Assembly: GCA_030451965.1 (NCBI GenBank)
Contig: JAKDNE010000007.1
Location: 1 to 24,015, forward strand
Reading direction: 5' to 3'
DNA: 24,015 bases
From: Brachybacterium sp.
GTDB taxonomy: Bacteria; Actinomycetota; Actinomycetes; Actinomycetales; Dermabacteraceae
The notes under the pieces are model-generated. The model did not search any database. It saw only the letters and a list, made by a program, of their open reading frames with translations, and was not told the origin of the DNA. Positions within the stretch are counted from its first letter, which is position 1. The number at the start of each line of letters is the position of its first letter. Shown here piece by piece: positions 6,659 to 14,758 of the stretch. Position numbers and translations under genes: made by a program.

Positions 6659-7982
6659 CGTCATCCTCCTGGTCGTTGCCCGGCAGGTCATCGTCCTGCG
6701 GGGCCCTGCGCACCAGCACGGTGGACAGGCGCTTGCGCCGGCCGGCACTCTTCTCAGCCTCGAGCTCGAGGCCCAGGACGATCACCTGGGTGCCGGGGAT
6801 CGGCACCCGGCCGGTCGCCTTGGCCAGCAGCCCGCCGACGCTGTCGATGTCGTCGTCGTCGATCTCGAGGTCGAACAGGTCACCCATCTCCGAGAGCCCG
6901 GCCTGAGCGGGCACCCGGTAGCGTCCGTGGCCGAGGTCCTGGATCTCGGGCTCGCGGCGGTCGTGCTCGTCGGCGATGTTGCCGACGATCTCCTCGAGGA
7001 TGTCCTCGATGGTGACGATCCCTGCCACTCCCCCGTACTCGTCCACCAGCACCGTGATGTGCACATGGCTGGTCTGCATCTGCGCGAGCACCGCGTCGGC
7101 CGCCACGAACTCGGGGGCGAAGCGTGCGGGGCGCATGATCTCGTGCACCGGCCGCTGCGGGCGCGGATCCCACGGGGAATGGATCGCCTGCATCACATCC
7201 TTCACGTAGAGGATGCCGCACAGGTTGTCGACGCTGTCCCCGATCACCGGGATGCGGGAGTACCCGGAGCGGACGAACAGCTGCATCGCCGTCTCGGCGC
7301 TCGACTCCGCGGAGAGGGTGACCATGTCGGGCCTCGGCACCATCAGCTCGCGGACCATCGTGCCGCGGAGGTCGAAGACTCCCTGGATCATGTCGCGCTC
7401 GCCGTCGCGCACGTGCTCGTCCTCGAGCGCGCGGTCGACGTTCTTGCGCGCCTTCTCGGCGCCGTCCTCGGGCTTCTCCGGCGTGCCCGACCGGGCCGCG
7501 AGCGAGGCGCCCACACTGGTCAGCGCCCCGGCCGGCAGCCACAGCAGCCCTCGCACCAGCGTGACCAACCATCGATTGGAGATCAGCACGGACTCGGGAC
7601 GGCTGCGCCCGATGGTGCGCGGCGAGATCGCGAGCACGATCAGCACCAGCAGCCCCGCCACCACCACGGTCGCGATCCCCGGCACCAGCAGACCCGAGTG
7701 GCCGAGGTGGTCACGGACGGCCACGGTCACCCCCGCCACCGAGGCGACCATCACGGTCTCCGCGAGCATCCGGCCCAATGACACCGAGGCCAGGGTGCGG
7801 GCCGTGTCCTCCTGCTGGGCCAGCACCCGTGCGCGCACGGTCTCGGGTCGGGAGGCCAGTGCCTTCTCCAGCACGCTGCGGGACGCGGACAGCTGCGCGG
7901 CATCGACGGCCGTGAGCATGGCGGCCACCACCCCGGAGACCGCGATCAGCGGGATCAGGGTGAGCAGGGCGAGGGTCAGCAC
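6648..7982 (-). CDS. CNNM/CorC-type membrane protein (DUF21, CBS pair, CorC_HlyC domain)
   Basis: The 444-residue protein has the layout of the CNNM/CorC family. There are hydrophobic helices at about residues 1-26, 70-90, 100-120 and 140-160 (DUF21 transmembrane domain). A tandem CBS domain at about 207-335 includes VRELMVPRPDMVTL and VDEYGGVAGIVTIEDILEEIVG. A CorC_HlyC transporter-associated domain covers about 345-430. Members are linked to magnesium/cobalt efflux, and many are annotated as hemolysins; ion specificity cannot be read here. The start is GTG 7982, as the N-terminal helix begins at once; no strong ribosome binding site is visible. The tail is very acidic (DDDLPGNDQEDDDDR) and overlaps era by 11 nt. 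The position between ybeY and era is the conserved actinobacterial arrangement. Confidence 0.93.
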   Translation of the reverse strand: MLTLALLTLIPLIAVSGVVAAMLTAVDAAQLSASRSVLEKALASRPETVRARVLAQQEDTARTLASVSLGRMLAETVMVASVAGVTVAVRDHLGHSGLLVPGIATVVVAGLLVLIVLAISPRTIGRSRPESVLISNRWLVTLVRGLLWLPAGALTSVGASLAARSGTPEKPEDGAEKARKNVDRALEDEHVRDGERDMIQGVFDLRGTMVRELMVPRPDMVTLSAESSAETAMQLFVRSGYSRIPVIGDSVDNLCGILYVKDVMQAIHSPWDPRPQRPVHEIMRPARFAPEFVAADAVLAQMQTSHVHITVLVDEYGGVAGIVTIEDILEEIVGNIADEHDRREPEIQDLGHGRYRVPAQAGLSEMGDLFDLEIDDDDIDSVGGLLAKATGRVPIPGTQVIVLGLELEAEKSAGRRKRLSTVLVRRAPQDDDLPGNDQEDDDDR

Positions 7983-8028
7983 GGGACCGGCCAGGTTTGG
8001 GGTATCGGAGGGGTCATGGGCCGGGCGG

Positions 8029-8490
8029 TCAGCGCGCTGTCCGCGAGGCGAGGAAGGTCAGCAGCAGCGTGCGCTGGAGATCGAACATCTCGGTGCGCTC
8101 GTCCTCCTCCATGTGGTCGTAGCCCAGCAGGTGGAGGATGGAGTGGACAGTCAGCAGCAGCATCTCCTCGACGGCGCTGTGACCGGCCTCGGCGGCCTGC
8201 TTGGTGGCGACCGACGGGCACAGCACCACATCACCCAGCAGCCCCTCGGGAGCGGGCTGCTGGGGGGTGCCGGGGATCAGCTCGTCCATCGGGAAGCTCA
8301 TCACGTCGGTGGGCCCGGGCAGGTCCAGCCACTGCACATGCAGCTTCTCCATCGCCTCCTCGTCGATGAACAGGATCGACATCTCGGTGGCGGGATGCAG
8401 ATGCATCGCCTCGAAGACGAAGCGTGAGAGCTCGACGAACTCCTTCTCGTCGACGACCGCGGTGGTCTCGTTGCGGATCTCGATGGTCAT
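8029..8490 (-). CDS. ybeY: Endoribonuclease YbeY, rRNA maturation factor
   Basis: A zinc-dependent single-strand endoribonuclease involved in 16S rRNA 3'-end processing and ribosome quality control. The 153-residue protein carries the diagnostic H-x3-H-x5-H zinc motif as HSILHLLGYDH (H116, H120, H126), and the usual DVMSFPMDE stretch near residue 62. Length and start (ATG 8490, GGGAG about 9 nt upstream) fit the family. It starts 2 nt after the phoH stop codon, so the two are surely co-transcribed. The C-terminus is slightly extended beyond the zinc motif, by about 25 residues. Confidence 0.97.
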   Translation of the reverse strand: MTIEIRNETTAVVDEKEFVELSRFVFEAMHLHPATEMSILFIDEEAMEKLHVQWLDLPGPTDVMSFPMDELIPGTPQQPAPEGLLGDVVLCPSVATKQAAEAGHSAVEEMLLLTVHSILHLLGYDHMEEDERTEMFDLQRTLLLTFLASRTAR

Positions 8491-8492
8491 GC

Positions 8493-9535
<1,043 letters not shown>

Positions 9536-9539
<4 letters not shown>

Positions 9540-9910
9540 AGTTCTCCTTCTGCGAGCTTCCCGCCCGCCAGGACATGCGCGTGCACATGGAACACGGACT
9601 GTCCCGCGTTCGCGCCGGTGTTGAAGACGAGGCGGAAGTCGCCGTCTCCGTGGTCTGCGGCGATCCGGCTCGCGACCGTCGCGGTGTGGGCCAGCAGCTC
9701 CGGATCCTGCGCGAGCTCGATCACGTCCCGGCGGTGCTCTCGGGGGACGACGAGGACATGCACGGGAGCCTGCGGGTGCAGATCCTTGAAGGCGATGACC
9801 TGAGCATCCTCGTGGACACGCTCGGAGGGGATCTCCCCCGCGACGATCCTGCAGAAGAGGCAGTCCGGATCGTGGCGCTGTGTGGCGGGTTCGGTGACGC
9901 TGTTTCCCAT
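9536..9910 (-). CDS. HIT-family (histidine triad) nucleotide-binding protein, HinT-like
   Basis: The 124-residue protein holds CLFCRIVAGEIPS near the N-terminus (zinc-type cysteines C17 and C20) and the histidine triad HVHAH at residues 108-112. HinT-like proteins hydrolyse nucleoside phosphoramidates and related nucleotides; H110 and H112 lie at the catalytic triad. ATG 9910 has no Shine-Dalgarno, but TAGACT lies exactly 7 nt upstream, as expected for a leaderless mRNA whose first base is the start codon. This is therefore probably the first gene of the HIT-phoH-ybeY-CNNM-era operon. A GTG four codons later is an alternative start. Confidence 0.95.
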
Positions 9911-9917
9911 GCTGGGG

Positions 9918-9923
9918 AGTCTA
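9918..9923 (-). promoter_or_regulatory. -10 box (TAGACT) of the HIT-phoH-ybeY-era operon
   Basis: TAGACT on the minus strand, 7 nt before ATG 9910. It matches TAnnnT and the leaderless spacing also seen at 5562-5567 and 13728-13733. No clear -35 element was found at 16-18 bp. Confidence 0.5.
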
Positions 9924-9968
9924 CGGGAGCGAGGAACACCACCTCGGGTTGGGGAACCTCCGGGACGT

Positions 9969-9983
9969 ATGAGAAGTTTTCAT
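9969..9983. promoter_or_regulatory. Imperfect dyad upstream of the flavin reductase gene
   Basis: ATGAGAA, G, TTTTCAT: 15 bp with one mismatch between arms, ending 4 nt before ATG 9988. It overlaps a TATGAG box (9968-9973) that could be a -10. A regulator bound here would block transcription of the reductase; no regulator gene is adjacent. Confidence 0.35.
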
Positions 9984-9987
9984 CACT

Positions 9988-10530
9988 ATGACAAAGCTCG
10001 GAATCATCCTCGCCAGCGCCCGCCCGAACCGTGTGGGCGAAAAGATCTCCCATTGGATCCACGATGCGGTCCCCACCGGCGTCGACGTGGATCTCATCGA
10101 CCTGCGCGACGTGGCGCTGCCCGCCTTCGACGAGCCCTCGAGCCCGAAGTCCGGCGCCGACAAGACCACCGCGCACGGCCACGCCTGGGGTGAGCGGATC
10201 GCCGCACTCGACGCCGTCGTGATCCTCACCCCGCAGTACAACGGCTCCTACCCCGGCGCCCTGAAGAATGCGATCGACTTCCTCTACGCCGAGTGGCAGG
10301 GACTGCCCACCGTGCTGCTCGGCTACGGCTGGGGCGGTGCGGGTGAGGTGCTGCCGTTGCTGGAGGCGCTGATGACGCGGCTGGATGCCGACGTGGTCGC
10401 CTCGATCGGCCTGAGTTTCCGCGAGGACCTCTCCGTCGACGGCGAGCTCTTCGTGGGCGAGGAGAAGGCCGCAGCGCTGCGCGAGCAGCTGACGGCCATC
10501 ACCTCCCAGGTGCCTGCCAGCATCGGCTGA
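9988..10530 (+). CDS. NAD(P)H-dependent FMN reductase-like flavoprotein
   Basis: A 180-residue flavodoxin-fold protein of the NADPH-dependent FMN reductase family. It opens with the beta-1/phosphate loop ILASARPNRVGEKI (about residues 7-20) and contains TPQYNGSYPGALKNAIDFLY (about 81-100), the typical flavin-contacting stretch, followed by GYGWGGAGE. Members reduce FMN, quinones or azo compounds with NAD(P)H; the substrate here is unknown. It is the only plus-strand gene in the run from rsmE to era and lies between rsmE and HIT, which usually adjoin in relatives, so it looks inserted. No Shine-Dalgarno is evident close to ATG 9988. Its stop codon forms part of a stem with the stop codon of convergent rsmE. 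Confidence 0.9.
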   Translation: MTKLGIILASARPNRVGEKISHWIHDAVPTGVDVDLIDLRDVALPAFDEPSSPKSGADKTTAHGHAWGERIAALDAVVILTPQYNGSYPGALKNAIDFLYAEWQGLPTVLLGYGWGGAGEVLPLLEALMTRLDADVVASIGLSFREDLSVDGELFVGEEKAAALREQLTAITSQVPASIG

Positions 10531-10553
10531 CCGCCTGCACGCAGAGATCAGCC
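10525..10553. terminator. Small bidirectional hairpin spanning both convergent stop codons
   Basis: GGCTGA (10525-10530, including the TGA of the reductase) pairs with TCAGCC (10548-10553, including the rsmE stop). Inside, CTGC/GCAG (10535-10538 and 10541-10544) can pair as well. With only 17 nt between the genes this is the only room for a terminator; efficiency is uncertain. Confidence 0.45.
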
Positions 10554-11336
10554 CCAGCGCCCCACCAGCGCGCTGAGCACGGCGATCGCGGCAGGACCGG
10601 CGGTCGAGGTGCGCAGCACCTCGGGTCCGAGCAGCACCGAACGGGCGCCCGCCTCTCGCAGCTGCGAGAGCTCGTCAGGGTCGATCCCGCCCTCGGGCCC
10701 GACGATCACGAGGATCTCCTCGAGACCGTCCTCACTCACGGCGCGCAGGTGCTCGGCGAGGCTCATCACCCCCACGGATTCCTGCTCGTGCAGGACCAGC
10801 ACCAGGGAGGCCTCGGCCGTCATCTCGCGCAGCTCCGCACGCAGCTGCGCCGTGGTCACCGGCTCGCCGACCGTGGGGATCCCGGGCCGACGGCACTGCT
10901 TGACGGCCGCACGCACGGTCGCCTCCCACTTGGCGCGCCCCTTGCGCAGCTTCTCCCCGCGCCAGACGGAGACGGAGCGCCGCGCGATCCATGGCACCAC
11001 CTGGTCGACCCCGAGCTCGGTGGCCGATTCGACGGCCTGCTCGTCGCGGCCGCCGGTGGCCAGGGCCTGCACCAGCGTGAAGCGGGGCAGCCGCTGCACG
11101 GCCGGTGAGGGATCCGCGAGCAGACGCAGATCCAGCTCCTCCTTGCGGGCGACGGTCACCTCGGCGAGGACCTGACGGCCCGGAGCATCGGTGAGCAGCA
11201 GCTGCTCCCCGGCCTGGATCCGGGCGACCTTCGCGGCGTGCCGACCCTCCTCGCCCGCCAGCACCAGCGCCTCGCCCTCGCGAGCGGAGGCCAGAGCATC
11301 GTCGAGGATCAGGAAGCCCGGCGGGGTCGTGGGCAT
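10548..11336 (-). CDS. rsmE: 16S rRNA (uracil1498-N3)-methyltransferase RsmE
   Basis: RsmE methylates U1498 of 16S rRNA in the assembled 30S subunit. The 262-residue protein has an N-terminal PUA-like part (EGRHAAKVARIQAGEQLLLTD) and a C-terminal SPOUT knot shown by IVGPEGGIDPDEL and LGPEVLRTSTA, which bind S-adenosylmethionine. ATG 11336 was chosen because GGGAG lies about 10 nt upstream and gives the usual family length; the open frame extends further into dnaJ. It follows dnaJ with a 19-nt gap and is the third gene of hrcA-dnaJ-rsmE, a conserved actinobacterial order, so it is probably heat-induced with them. Confidence 0.95.
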   Translation of the reverse strand: MPTTPPGFLILDDALASAREGEALVLAGEEGRHAAKVARIQAGEQLLLTDAPGRQVLAEVTVARKEELDLRLLADPSPAVQRLPRFTLVQALATGGRDEQAVESATELGVDQVVPWIARRSVSVWRGEKLRKGRAKWEATVRAAVKQCRRPGIPTVGEPVTTAQLRAELREMTAEASLVLVLHEQESVGVMSLAEHLRAVSEDGLEEILVIVGPEGGIDPDELSQLREAGARSVLLGPEVLRTSTAGPAAIAVLSALVGRWG

Positions 11337-11355
11337 CGGGTGCTCTCCCGTCGGC

Positions 11356-12483
11356 TCAGAAGTCGCGCAGACGCTCGCGGAGCTTCGCGAACGGTCCGCG
11401 CTGCCCCTTGGAGCGGCGCGTGGTCTCATCGCCGCGCAGGGCAGCGAACTGCTGCAGCAGATCCCGCTCCTCGTCGGTGAGCGAGGAGGGCACGTCCACG
11501 TCGAGCACCACGCGGATGTCGCCGCGCCGCTCACGGCGCAGCGGCGTCACGCCGAGCCCCTTGAGGTGGATCTCCTCACCGGGCTGGGAGCCGGGTCGGA
11601 TGTCCAGCTCCTGCTCGCCGTCGAAGGTGTCGAGCGGGATGGCGGCGCCGAGGGCGGCGGTGGTCATGGGCACCGCGATGGTGGTCACCAGATCGTCACC
11701 GTCGCGGTCGAACATCTCGTGGTCGGTGACGGTGAGCTCGACGAAGAGATCTCCCGAGGGACCGCCGGCCTCGCCGGTCTCGCCCTCGCCGCGCAGCTGG
11801 ATGCGGGTGCCGTTCTCCACGCCGGAGGGGATGCCGACGGTGACGACGCGCTCGGTGGGGGTGCGGCCGTGGCCGGAGCAACCGGTGCAGGGGCTCTCGA
11901 TGACGTCGCCGTGGCCGTCGCAGGTGGGGCACGGCGCCATGGTGACCATCTGGCCCAGCAGGGACTGGGCGACGCGCTGGACGTGGCCGGAGCCGCTGCA
12001 GGCGGTGCAGCGGGTGGGGCTGGTACCGGGCTCGCAGCAGGAGCCGGAGCAGCGCTCGCACAGCACGGCGGTGCGGAAGGTGACCTCCTCCTCGGTGCCG
12101 AAGACCACGTCGCGCAGTTCGATGCGAACCCGGCGCAGCACATCGCCGCCGCGGCGCTGACGCGGCACAGGACCCTGGCCCCGGCCGCGCATCCCGGAGG
12201 CGCCGGCGAACATGTCGAAGATGTCGTTGAAGTCGAAGCCGGCCCCACCGCCACCGGGGAAGCCGCCCATGCCCGGGCCGCCTCCCATGTCGTACTGGCG
12301 ACGCTTGTCCGCACTGGAGAGCGTCTCGTAGGCCTGGGAGACCCGCTTGAACTTCTCGGCGGCCTCGGGATCCGGGTTCACGTCCGGATGCAGCGTACGG
12401 GCGAGCTTGCGGTACGCCTTCTTGATCTCGTCGGTCGATGCCTCGCGGGAGACGCCGAGCAGGTCGTAGTAGTCCTCGTTCAC
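11356..12483 (-). CDS. dnaJ: Molecular chaperone DnaJ (DnaJ2 type, hrcA-linked)
   Basis: An Hsp40 co-chaperone that stimulates DnaK ATPase. The 375-residue protein has a J domain with HPD at 32-34, a short Gly/Phe-rich linker (about 67-95), four zinc-binding Cys pairs (C142/C145, C159/C162, C185/C188, C199/C202) and the C-terminal substrate-binding domains. One oddity: the first repeat reads CERCSGSCC, so two extra cysteines (C149, C150) stand where Gly-Ala or similar is usual. The start is GTG 12483, giving the normal MNEDYYDLLGV beginning, with AAGGA 11 nt upstream. The gene lies 102 nt after hrcA and is controlled with it through the CIRCE element. A second dnaJ next to dnaK is expected elsewhere in the genome. 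Confidence 0.96.
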   Translation of the reverse strand: MNEDYYDLLGVSREASTDEIKKAYRKLARTLHPDVNPDPEAAEKFKRVSQAYETLSSADKRRQYDMGGGPGMGGFPGGGGAGFDFNDIFDMFAGASGMRGRGQGPVPRQRRGGDVLRRVRIELRDVVFGTEEEVTFRTAVLCERCSGSCCEPGTSPTRCTACSGSGHVQRVAQSLLGQMVTMAPCPTCDGHGDVIESPCTGCSGHGRTPTERVVTVGIPSGVENGTRIQLRGEGETGEAGGPSGDLFVELTVTDHEMFDRDGDDLVTTIAVPMTTAALGAAIPLDTFDGEQELDIRPGSQPGEEIHLKGLGVTPLRRERRGDIRVVLDVDVPSSLTDEERDLLQQFAALRGDETTRRSKGQRGPFAKLRERLRDF

Positions 12484-12585
12484 AGGGGTGGATTCCTTCG
12501 CGGAGAGTCGGGGTGGCCAGGCCGCAGCGAGCGGCGGGCGGAGACAAGGGTCGAGCGGGGCGGGCCGGGCGGACCCGCGGCGCTC

Positions 12586-13596
12586 CTATTCGAGATAGCG
12601 GGAGACGTAGCGGGCGATGGCCTGGACCGTGGAGATCCCGGTGGCGTAGTCCATCCGGCGAGGGCCGAGGATCGCCAGATGGGATCCCGCCCCGTAGCCG
12701 GCACCGACCACGGCGGTCGAATGCAGTGCACGGTCCTCGAGCTCCGAGCCGATGCGCACCTCGACCGCTCCCGGTGAGACGTGCATCGCGGTGAACAGGC
12801 GCAGGAGCACCAGCTGCTCCTCGAGCACGTCCAGCAGCGGTTCGACATCGCGCGCGAAGTCCTGTGCGGAGCGGGCGATGTTCGAGGTGCCGGCCATCAT
12901 GATGCGGTCCTCGGCACGGGAGGCGGCCAGGGCCACGAGGGTCTCCGCCACCTCGGCGGCCGCCGGACGCTCTGGCCGCGGCAGCGAGTCGAGGTAGTCG
13001 CCCAGGGGCGCCGTGAGATCGGTGACCTCCCGGCCGGCGACGACCCGGTTGAGATGGTCGCGCAGGGCCGCGTAGTACTCGGCGGGCCGGCCCGCCATGA
13101 CCGGGACGGTGCGCTGGTCCACGCGTCCGGACTCGAGGATCAGCACCACCAGGAGCAGGGAGTCGGCCACCTTGACCAGTTCGACGTGGCGGATCCTCGC
13201 CTGTCGACGTGCGGGATACTGCACCATGGCGACCTGCTGCGTGAGCTGCGCGAGCAGGCGCACGGTGCGGGCCAGCAGATCCTCGACATCGTCGGCGTCC
13301 TCGAGCAGGACGCTGATCGCCCGCCGCTCGGGGGCCGACAGCGGCTTGATGGTCGCCACGTGGTCGACGAAGGTGCGATAGCCCTTGTCCGTGGGGACCC
13401 GCCCGGCCGAGGTGTGGGGCTGATGGATCAGCCCCTCCTCCTCCAGCAGGGACATGTCATTGCGCACGGTCGCAGCGGAGACGCCGAGCTCGTGCCGCTC
13501 CAGCAGCGACTTGGAGCCGACGGGCTCGCGAGTGGCGACGTAGTCCTCGACGATCGCGCCGAGGATGTGGAGCTTGCGGTCCTCCGTCTCCCTCAC
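12586..13596 (-). CDS. hrcA: Heat-inducible transcription repressor HrcA
   Basis: HrcA represses class I heat-shock genes by binding CIRCE; GroEL helps it fold. The 336-residue protein starts with the winged-helix domain (HILGAIVEDYVATREPVGSKSL, then GVSAATVRNDMSLLEEEGLI and HTSAGRVPTDKGYR), all typical. GAF-like and dimerisation parts follow, ending in ISTVQAIARYVSRYLE. The start is taken as GTG 13596, the only start codon near the conserved N-terminus. AGGAGGTGA, a near-perfect anti-SD match, overlaps that codon rather than preceding it at the normal spacing, so the initiation mode is odd. A CIRCE operator lies 57 nt upstream, predicting autorepression. Confidence 0.95.
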   Translation of the reverse strand: MRETEDRKLHILGAIVEDYVATREPVGSKSLLERHELGVSAATVRNDMSLLEEEGLIHQPHTSAGRVPTDKGYRTFVDHVATIKPLSAPERRAISVLLEDADDVEDLLARTVRLLAQLTQQVAMVQYPARRQARIRHVELVKVADSLLLVVLILESGRVDQRTVPVMAGRPAEYYAALRDHLNRVVAGREVTDLTAPLGDYLDSLPRPERPAAAEVAETLVALAASRAEDRIMMAGTSNIARSAQDFARDVEPLLDVLEEQLVLLRLFTAMHVSPGAVEVRIGSELEDRALHSTAVVGAGYGAGSHLAILGPRRMDYATGISTVQAIARYVSRYLE

Positions 13597-13644
13597 CTCC
13601 TGCGCTGCGTGCTGTCGTCTCTTGGTCGGAACGGTTCGATGGCC

Positions 13645-13672
13645 GGTACAGACTGGCACTCTGCCACGCCAA
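13645..13672 (-). promoter_or_regulatory. Tentative hrcA promoter
   Basis: On the minus strand, TTGGCG (13672-13667) and TGTACC (13650-13645) are separated by 16 bp. The -35 box lies inside the CIRCE repeat and the -10 is just downstream, the expected layout for HrcA repression. The -10 match is weak, so this is tentative. Confidence 0.4.
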
Positions 13673-13679
13673 GTGCCAA
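13653..13679. promoter_or_regulatory. CIRCE operator (HrcA binding site)
   Basis: On the minus strand, TTGGCACTT, 9 bases, GAGTGCCAG. The CIRCE consensus is TTAGCACTC-N9-GAGTGCTAA; the spacing is exact and the arms are close. It lies 57 nt upstream of hrcA, in the divergent space with the DUF3097 gene, 62 nt from that start. Confidence 0.93.
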
Positions 13680-13727
13680 TCGTACGCCGCCCCGGCGCGC
13701 TGCGCAGAGAGGCGTTCGCCACGGGTG

Positions 13728-13733
13728 TACGGT
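13728..13733 (+). promoter_or_regulatory. -10 box (TACGGT) of the DUF3097 gene
   Basis: TACGGT, preceded by TG one base upstream (extended -10 type), lies exactly 7 nt before GTG 13741. This is the leaderless spacing; no Shine-Dalgarno is present. Confidence 0.5.
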
Positions 13734-13740
13734 ATCGCGC

Positions 13741-14619
13741 GTGCCTGCCCACTTCCCCGACCGGTACGGCCGCGACGTGCTGTCCGCCGGTCCGCCCGCC
13801 CACCACCGTCGCCGCCCCGTCGCCCGGGAGGTGCCCGCGACCAAGGACCTGGTCGTCGAAGAGGCCTCGACCGGTTTCACCGGCGCCATCACCCGGGTCG
13901 AGAAGATCGCGGGCGAACTGGTGGTCGAGCTCGAGGACGGCCGCGGCGTGCGGCGCACGTTCCCGCTCGGCCCCGGATACATGATCGACGGCATGCCCGT
14001 GGTCCTCCACCGCGCCATCGCCGCCGCGACCGGTCCGGTGCGTCAGCGCTCGGCCTCGGGGTCGGTCTATGTCGCGGGCGCGAAGGCCAGGACCGCCCGC
14101 GCCTCCAGGATCTGGGTCGAGGGCACCCATGACGCCGAGCTGGTGGCGAAGGTCTGGGGTCACGATCTGCGCATCGAAGGGATCGTCGTCGAGCAGCTCG
14201 AGGGCGCGGACAACCTCGCCGAGCGCGTGCGCGAGTTCGGCCCCTCGCCGGGTCGCCGCCTCGGGATCCTCGTGGACCACCTGGTGAAGGGCTCGAAGGA
14301 GTCCCGCATCGCCGCCGAGGTGATGGCGCTGCCCGGAGCCCGCGGGAACGTCACCGTGCTCGGCCACCCGTACGTGGACGTATGGCAGGCGGTCAAGCCC
14401 GCGCGAGTGGGCCTGAGCGAGTGGCCGCACATCCCCAGGGGCACCGACATCAAGGTCGGCTCCCTCGCGGCGCTCGGCTGGCCGCACGGCGACAAGGCCG
14501 ACATCGGGCTGGGCTGGAAGCGGATCCTGTCCACCGTGCGCTCCTATGCCGATGTCGAGCCCACCCTCTCCGGGCGCATCGAAGAGCTCATCGACTTCGT
14601 GACCGTCGACCCGTCCTGA
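13741..14619 (+). CDS. DUF3097-family protein
   Basis: A 292-residue soluble protein without signal or membrane segments. It matches the actinobacterial DUF3097 family: an N-terminal DRYGRDVL stretch with a basic linker, then GYMIDGMPVVLHRA, then RIWVEGTHDAELVAKVWGHDLR, and a C-terminal part with GHPYVDVWQAV and GWPHGDKADIGLGWKRIL. The middle segment (VEGTHDAELVAKVWG) resembles a Toprim-like fold with an acidic pair, seen as E and D in WVEGTHDAE; that comparison is inference. Function is unknown. The gene is usually found next to hrcA in this phylum, as here, but faces away from it. GTG 13741 is the first codon of a probable leaderless transcript. Confidence 0.88.
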   Translation: MPAHFPDRYGRDVLSAGPPAHHRRRPVAREVPATKDLVVEEASTGFTGAITRVEKIAGELVVELEDGRGVRRTFPLGPGYMIDGMPVVLHRAIAAATGPVRQRSASGSVYVAGAKARTARASRIWVEGTHDAELVAKVWGHDLRIEGIVVEQLEGADNLAERVREFGPSPGRRLGILVDHLVKGSKESRIAAEVMALPGARGNVTVLGHPYVDVWQAVKPARVGLSEWPHIPRGTDIKVGSLAALGWPHGDKADIGLGWKRILSTVRSYADVEPTLSGRIEELIDFVTVDPS

Positions 14620-14635
14620 CCGGGCGAGCCGTCCT

Positions 14636-14659
14636 TCCTGGGGGCTATCCCCCACAGGA
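14636..14659 (+). terminator. Hairpin after the DUF3097 gene
   Basis: TCCTGGGGG, CTAT, then CCCCCACAGGA: a GC-rich stem with a two-base bulge 16 nt after the stop codon. It lies before the promoter of the next gene, so it probably ends the DUF3097 transcript. No T-run follows. Confidence 0.55.
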
Positions 14660-14676
14660 CTCGGCGGTTCGCCGCC

Positions 14677-14705
14677 CTGACGGTGCCACGCATGCTCACT
14701 AGGCT
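14677..14705 (+). promoter_or_regulatory. Sigma-70-type promoter of the DUF4870 gene
   Basis: CTGACG (14677-14682), a 17-bp spacer, TAGGCT (14700-14705). The match to TTGACA / TAnnnT is the best in the window. It lies 53 nt upstream of the ATG. Confidence 0.65.
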
Positions 14706-14758
14706 GAGCGCATCAGCCCGCCGCCGGCTCCCTGCCGGCCCGTGACGAAGAGGGAATC

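Noticed and set aside
5000..7015. A 671-codon plus-strand ORF antisense to leuA, era and the CNNM gene
   Set aside because: No motif in the translation, and all three minus-strand genes are certain.
13597..14655. Longer N-terminus of HrcA up to 14655
   Set aside because: The extension is antisense to the DUF3097 gene and crosses the CIRCE operator; the known HrcA N-terminus begins at about 13596.
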